Part shown: one piece after another, positions 62,790-64,000 of the stretch | Layout of the letters: every line of letters starts with the position of its first letter | How positions within the stretch are numbered: position 1 is the first letter of the stretch | Source of the DNA: Streptomyces sp. NBC_01551 | Lineage (GTDB): Bacteria > Actinomycetota > Actinomycetes > Streptomycetales > Streptomycetaceae | DNA length: 64,000 nucleotides | Assembly: GCF_026339935.1 (NCBI RefSeq) | Contig: NZ_JAPEPX010000001.1 | Coordinates: 3,672,001 to 3,736,000, forward strand | Direction: 5' to 3' | Notes under the pieces: model-generated | What the model was told of the DNA's origin: nothing | Databases searched by the model: none | What the model saw: only the letters and a program-made list of their open reading frames with translations | Translations under genes and position numbers: made by a program

Positions 62790-63799
62790 CGACCGCCGAG
62801 CTGCTGCTCAACACCGCCGAGGAGCTCCGGGAGCTCCCCCGCGCAGGCCGCCGCGCCGTCGTCATGACCATGGGCGCCCTCCACGAGGGCCACGCCACCC
62901 TCGTGCGCGCCGCCCGTGAGCTGGTGGGCCGCGAGGGCCAGGTCGTCGTCACCGTCTTCGTCAACCCCCTCCAGTTCGGGGCGAACGAGGACCTCGACCG
63001 CTACCCCCGCACTCTCGACGCGGACCTCCGCCTCGCCGCGGAGGCCGGCGCCGACGCCGTGTTCGCGCCGGCCGTAGACGAGGTCTACCCCGGCGGCGAC
63101 CCGCAGGTGCGGCTCTCCGCGGGCCCCATGGGCACCCGCCTCGAAGGCGCCACCCGCCCCGGCCACTTCGACGGCATGCTGACCGTCGTCGCCAAGCTGC
63201 TCCACCTCACCGCCCCCGACCTGGCCCTCTTCGGCCAGAAGGACGCGCAGCAACTCGCGCTGATCCGGCGGATGGTGACCGACCTGAACTTCCCCGCCGA
63301 GGTGGTCGGCGTACCGACCGTCCGCGAGGAGGACGGCCTCGCGCTGTCCTCCCGCAACCGCTACCTCTCCGCCGCGGAGCGCCGCACCGCCCTCGCCCTG
63401 TCCCGCGCCCTCTTCGCGGGCCGCGACCGCCTCGCCGCCCAGGCCGCGCTGGTCGCCCGCGCCGAGGCCGCCCCGGCCAGCGACGAGCGGGCCACCGCCC
63501 TGGCCCGGCTCGGCGAGATCCGCGCCTCCGCCGACGCGCACGCCGTGTCGGCCGCCGGCGCCGGACTGCCCGGATGCGGCCTGCCGGACGCCGTACGGGC
63601 CGCCGCCCGGCACGTCCTGGAGGAGGCGGGCCGCTACGAGCCGCCCCTCGAACTGGACTACCTCGCGCTGGTCGACCCCCAGGACTTCACCGACGCCGGC
63701 CCCGGCTTCACCGGGCAGGCAGTGCTGGCCGTCGCCGCGAAAGTCGGCACGACCCGGCTGATCGACAACATCCCATTGGAGTTCGGAGCACACACGTGA
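62786..63799 (+). CDS. panC: pantothenate synthetase (pantoate-beta-alanine ligase)
   Basis: Joins pantoate and beta-alanine with ATP. The 337-residue product shows [15 protein letters not shown] (HIGH-like), [44 protein letters not shown] and the KMSKS-like LSSRNRYLS. It contains an extra Ala-rich stretch at ~210-270 that is absent in E. coli. It overlaps genes on both sides by four bases. Confidence 0.96.
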   Translation: MTTAELLLNTAEELRELPRAGRRAVVMTMGALHEGHATLVRAARELVGREGQVVVTVFVNPLQFGANEDLDRYPRTLDADLRLAAEAGADAVFAPAVDEVYPGGDPQVRLSAGPMGTRLEGATRPGHFDGMLTVVAKLLHLTAPDLALFGQKDAQQLALIRRMVTDLNFPAEVVGVPTVREEDGLALSSRNRYLSAAERRTALALSRALFAGRDRLAAQAALVARAEAAPASDERATALARLGEIRASADAHAVSAAGAGLPGCGLPDAVRAAARHVLEEAGRYEPPLELDYLALVDPQDFTDAGPGFTGQAVLAVAAKVGTTRLIDNIPLEFGAHT

Positions 63800-64000
63800 G
63801 CACCCCAGGCACCGGCACCGGCACAGGCGCCCCCGGCACCGGCATACGGCTGCACGCCCCCGCCCCCGGCTGGGCCGTCGACGCCGACGTCGTGGTCGTC
63901 GGCTCGGGCGTCGCGGGCCTGACCGCCGCCCTGCGCTGCGCCGCCGCGGGCCGCCGTACCGTCGTGGTCACCAAGGCCCGGCTCGACGACGGCTCCACCC
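63796..64000 (+). CDS. nadB: L-aspartate oxidase (5' part)
   Basis: First step of NAD synthesis from aspartate. Only 68 codons are in the window. After a Gly/Thr/Pro-rich leader (~20 residues) comes the FAD-binding [22 protein letters not shown] 63796 overlaps the panC stop (GTGA). The DUF2520-panC-nadB order is typical of Streptomyces. Confidence 0.85.
   Translation, partial: MSTPGTGTGTGAPGTGIRLHAPAPGWAVDADVVVVGSGVAGLTAALRCAAAGRRTVVVTKARLDDGST

Overview
The window is a very GC-rich actinobacterial chromosome segment, almost certainly Streptomyces. Pointers are third-position G/C codon use, frequent GTG starts, many genes with a -10 box 6-7 nt before the start codon, a TipA-type regulator, DUF397/XRE/ATP-binding regulatory genes, and the gene orders topA-tmk-holB, tilS-hpt-ftsH-folE and DUF2520-panC-nadB. 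It reads as core chromosome: I see no transposase, phage gene or CRISPR array.

Layout. 1-6.7 kb: the end of topA, an MFS-dTMP kinase fusion (tmk), the clamp-loader subunit holB and a secreted peptidase-like lipoprotein. 6.7-13.4 kb: a frameshifted MFS pump, tRNA-Thr(CGU) with two small orphan genes behind it, a serine hydrolase, a GNAT, and a SigE-family sigma factor with a membrane protein. 13.4-20.6 kb: a PolA-like polymerase, an NmrA/HxlR divergent pair, a DUF2786 protein, tatA and a FUSC exporter. 20.6-22.9 kb: a DUF397 / ATP-binding / XRE-DUF5753 regulatory cluster in which two genes share a nearly identical 28-bp promoter-proximal element. 22.9-29.2 kb: aldehyde dehydrogenase, DinB, PadR, tipA, DedA and a ThrE-type exporter. 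29.3-41.4 kb: housekeeping block with ppa, a DD-carboxypeptidase, a metalloprotease, tilS, hpt, ftsH, folE and the reverse-strand folate operon folP-(NTF2-like)-folB-folK-DUF3180. 41.7-48.4 kb: an MprF-like membrane protein divergent from an esterase, then a divergently arranged osmoprotectant ABC transporter. 48.5-57 kb: hypothetical proteins, an orphan nuoD, two PH-domain membrane proteins, a two-component system and a MidA-like methyltransferase. 57.2-64 kb: a secreted M28 aminopeptidase, an ArsR-type regulator, an aldolase-family PLP enzyme, DUF2520-panC and the start of nadB.

How genes work together: folE/folB/folK/folP make dihydropteroate; DUF2520-panC-nadB are translationally coupled and feed CoA and NAD synthesis; hpt and tilS serve purine salvage and tRNA modification; the OpuC-like genes import compatible solutes. 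The observations I rate highest are the shared promoter element of the DUF397/ATP-binding genes, the orphan NuoD in which the conserved quinone-site Tyr is Trp (and which lies near a MidA/NDUFAF7-type methyltransferase gene), several clean tandem repeats placed at gene ends, and the unusually consistent leaderless promoter geometry.
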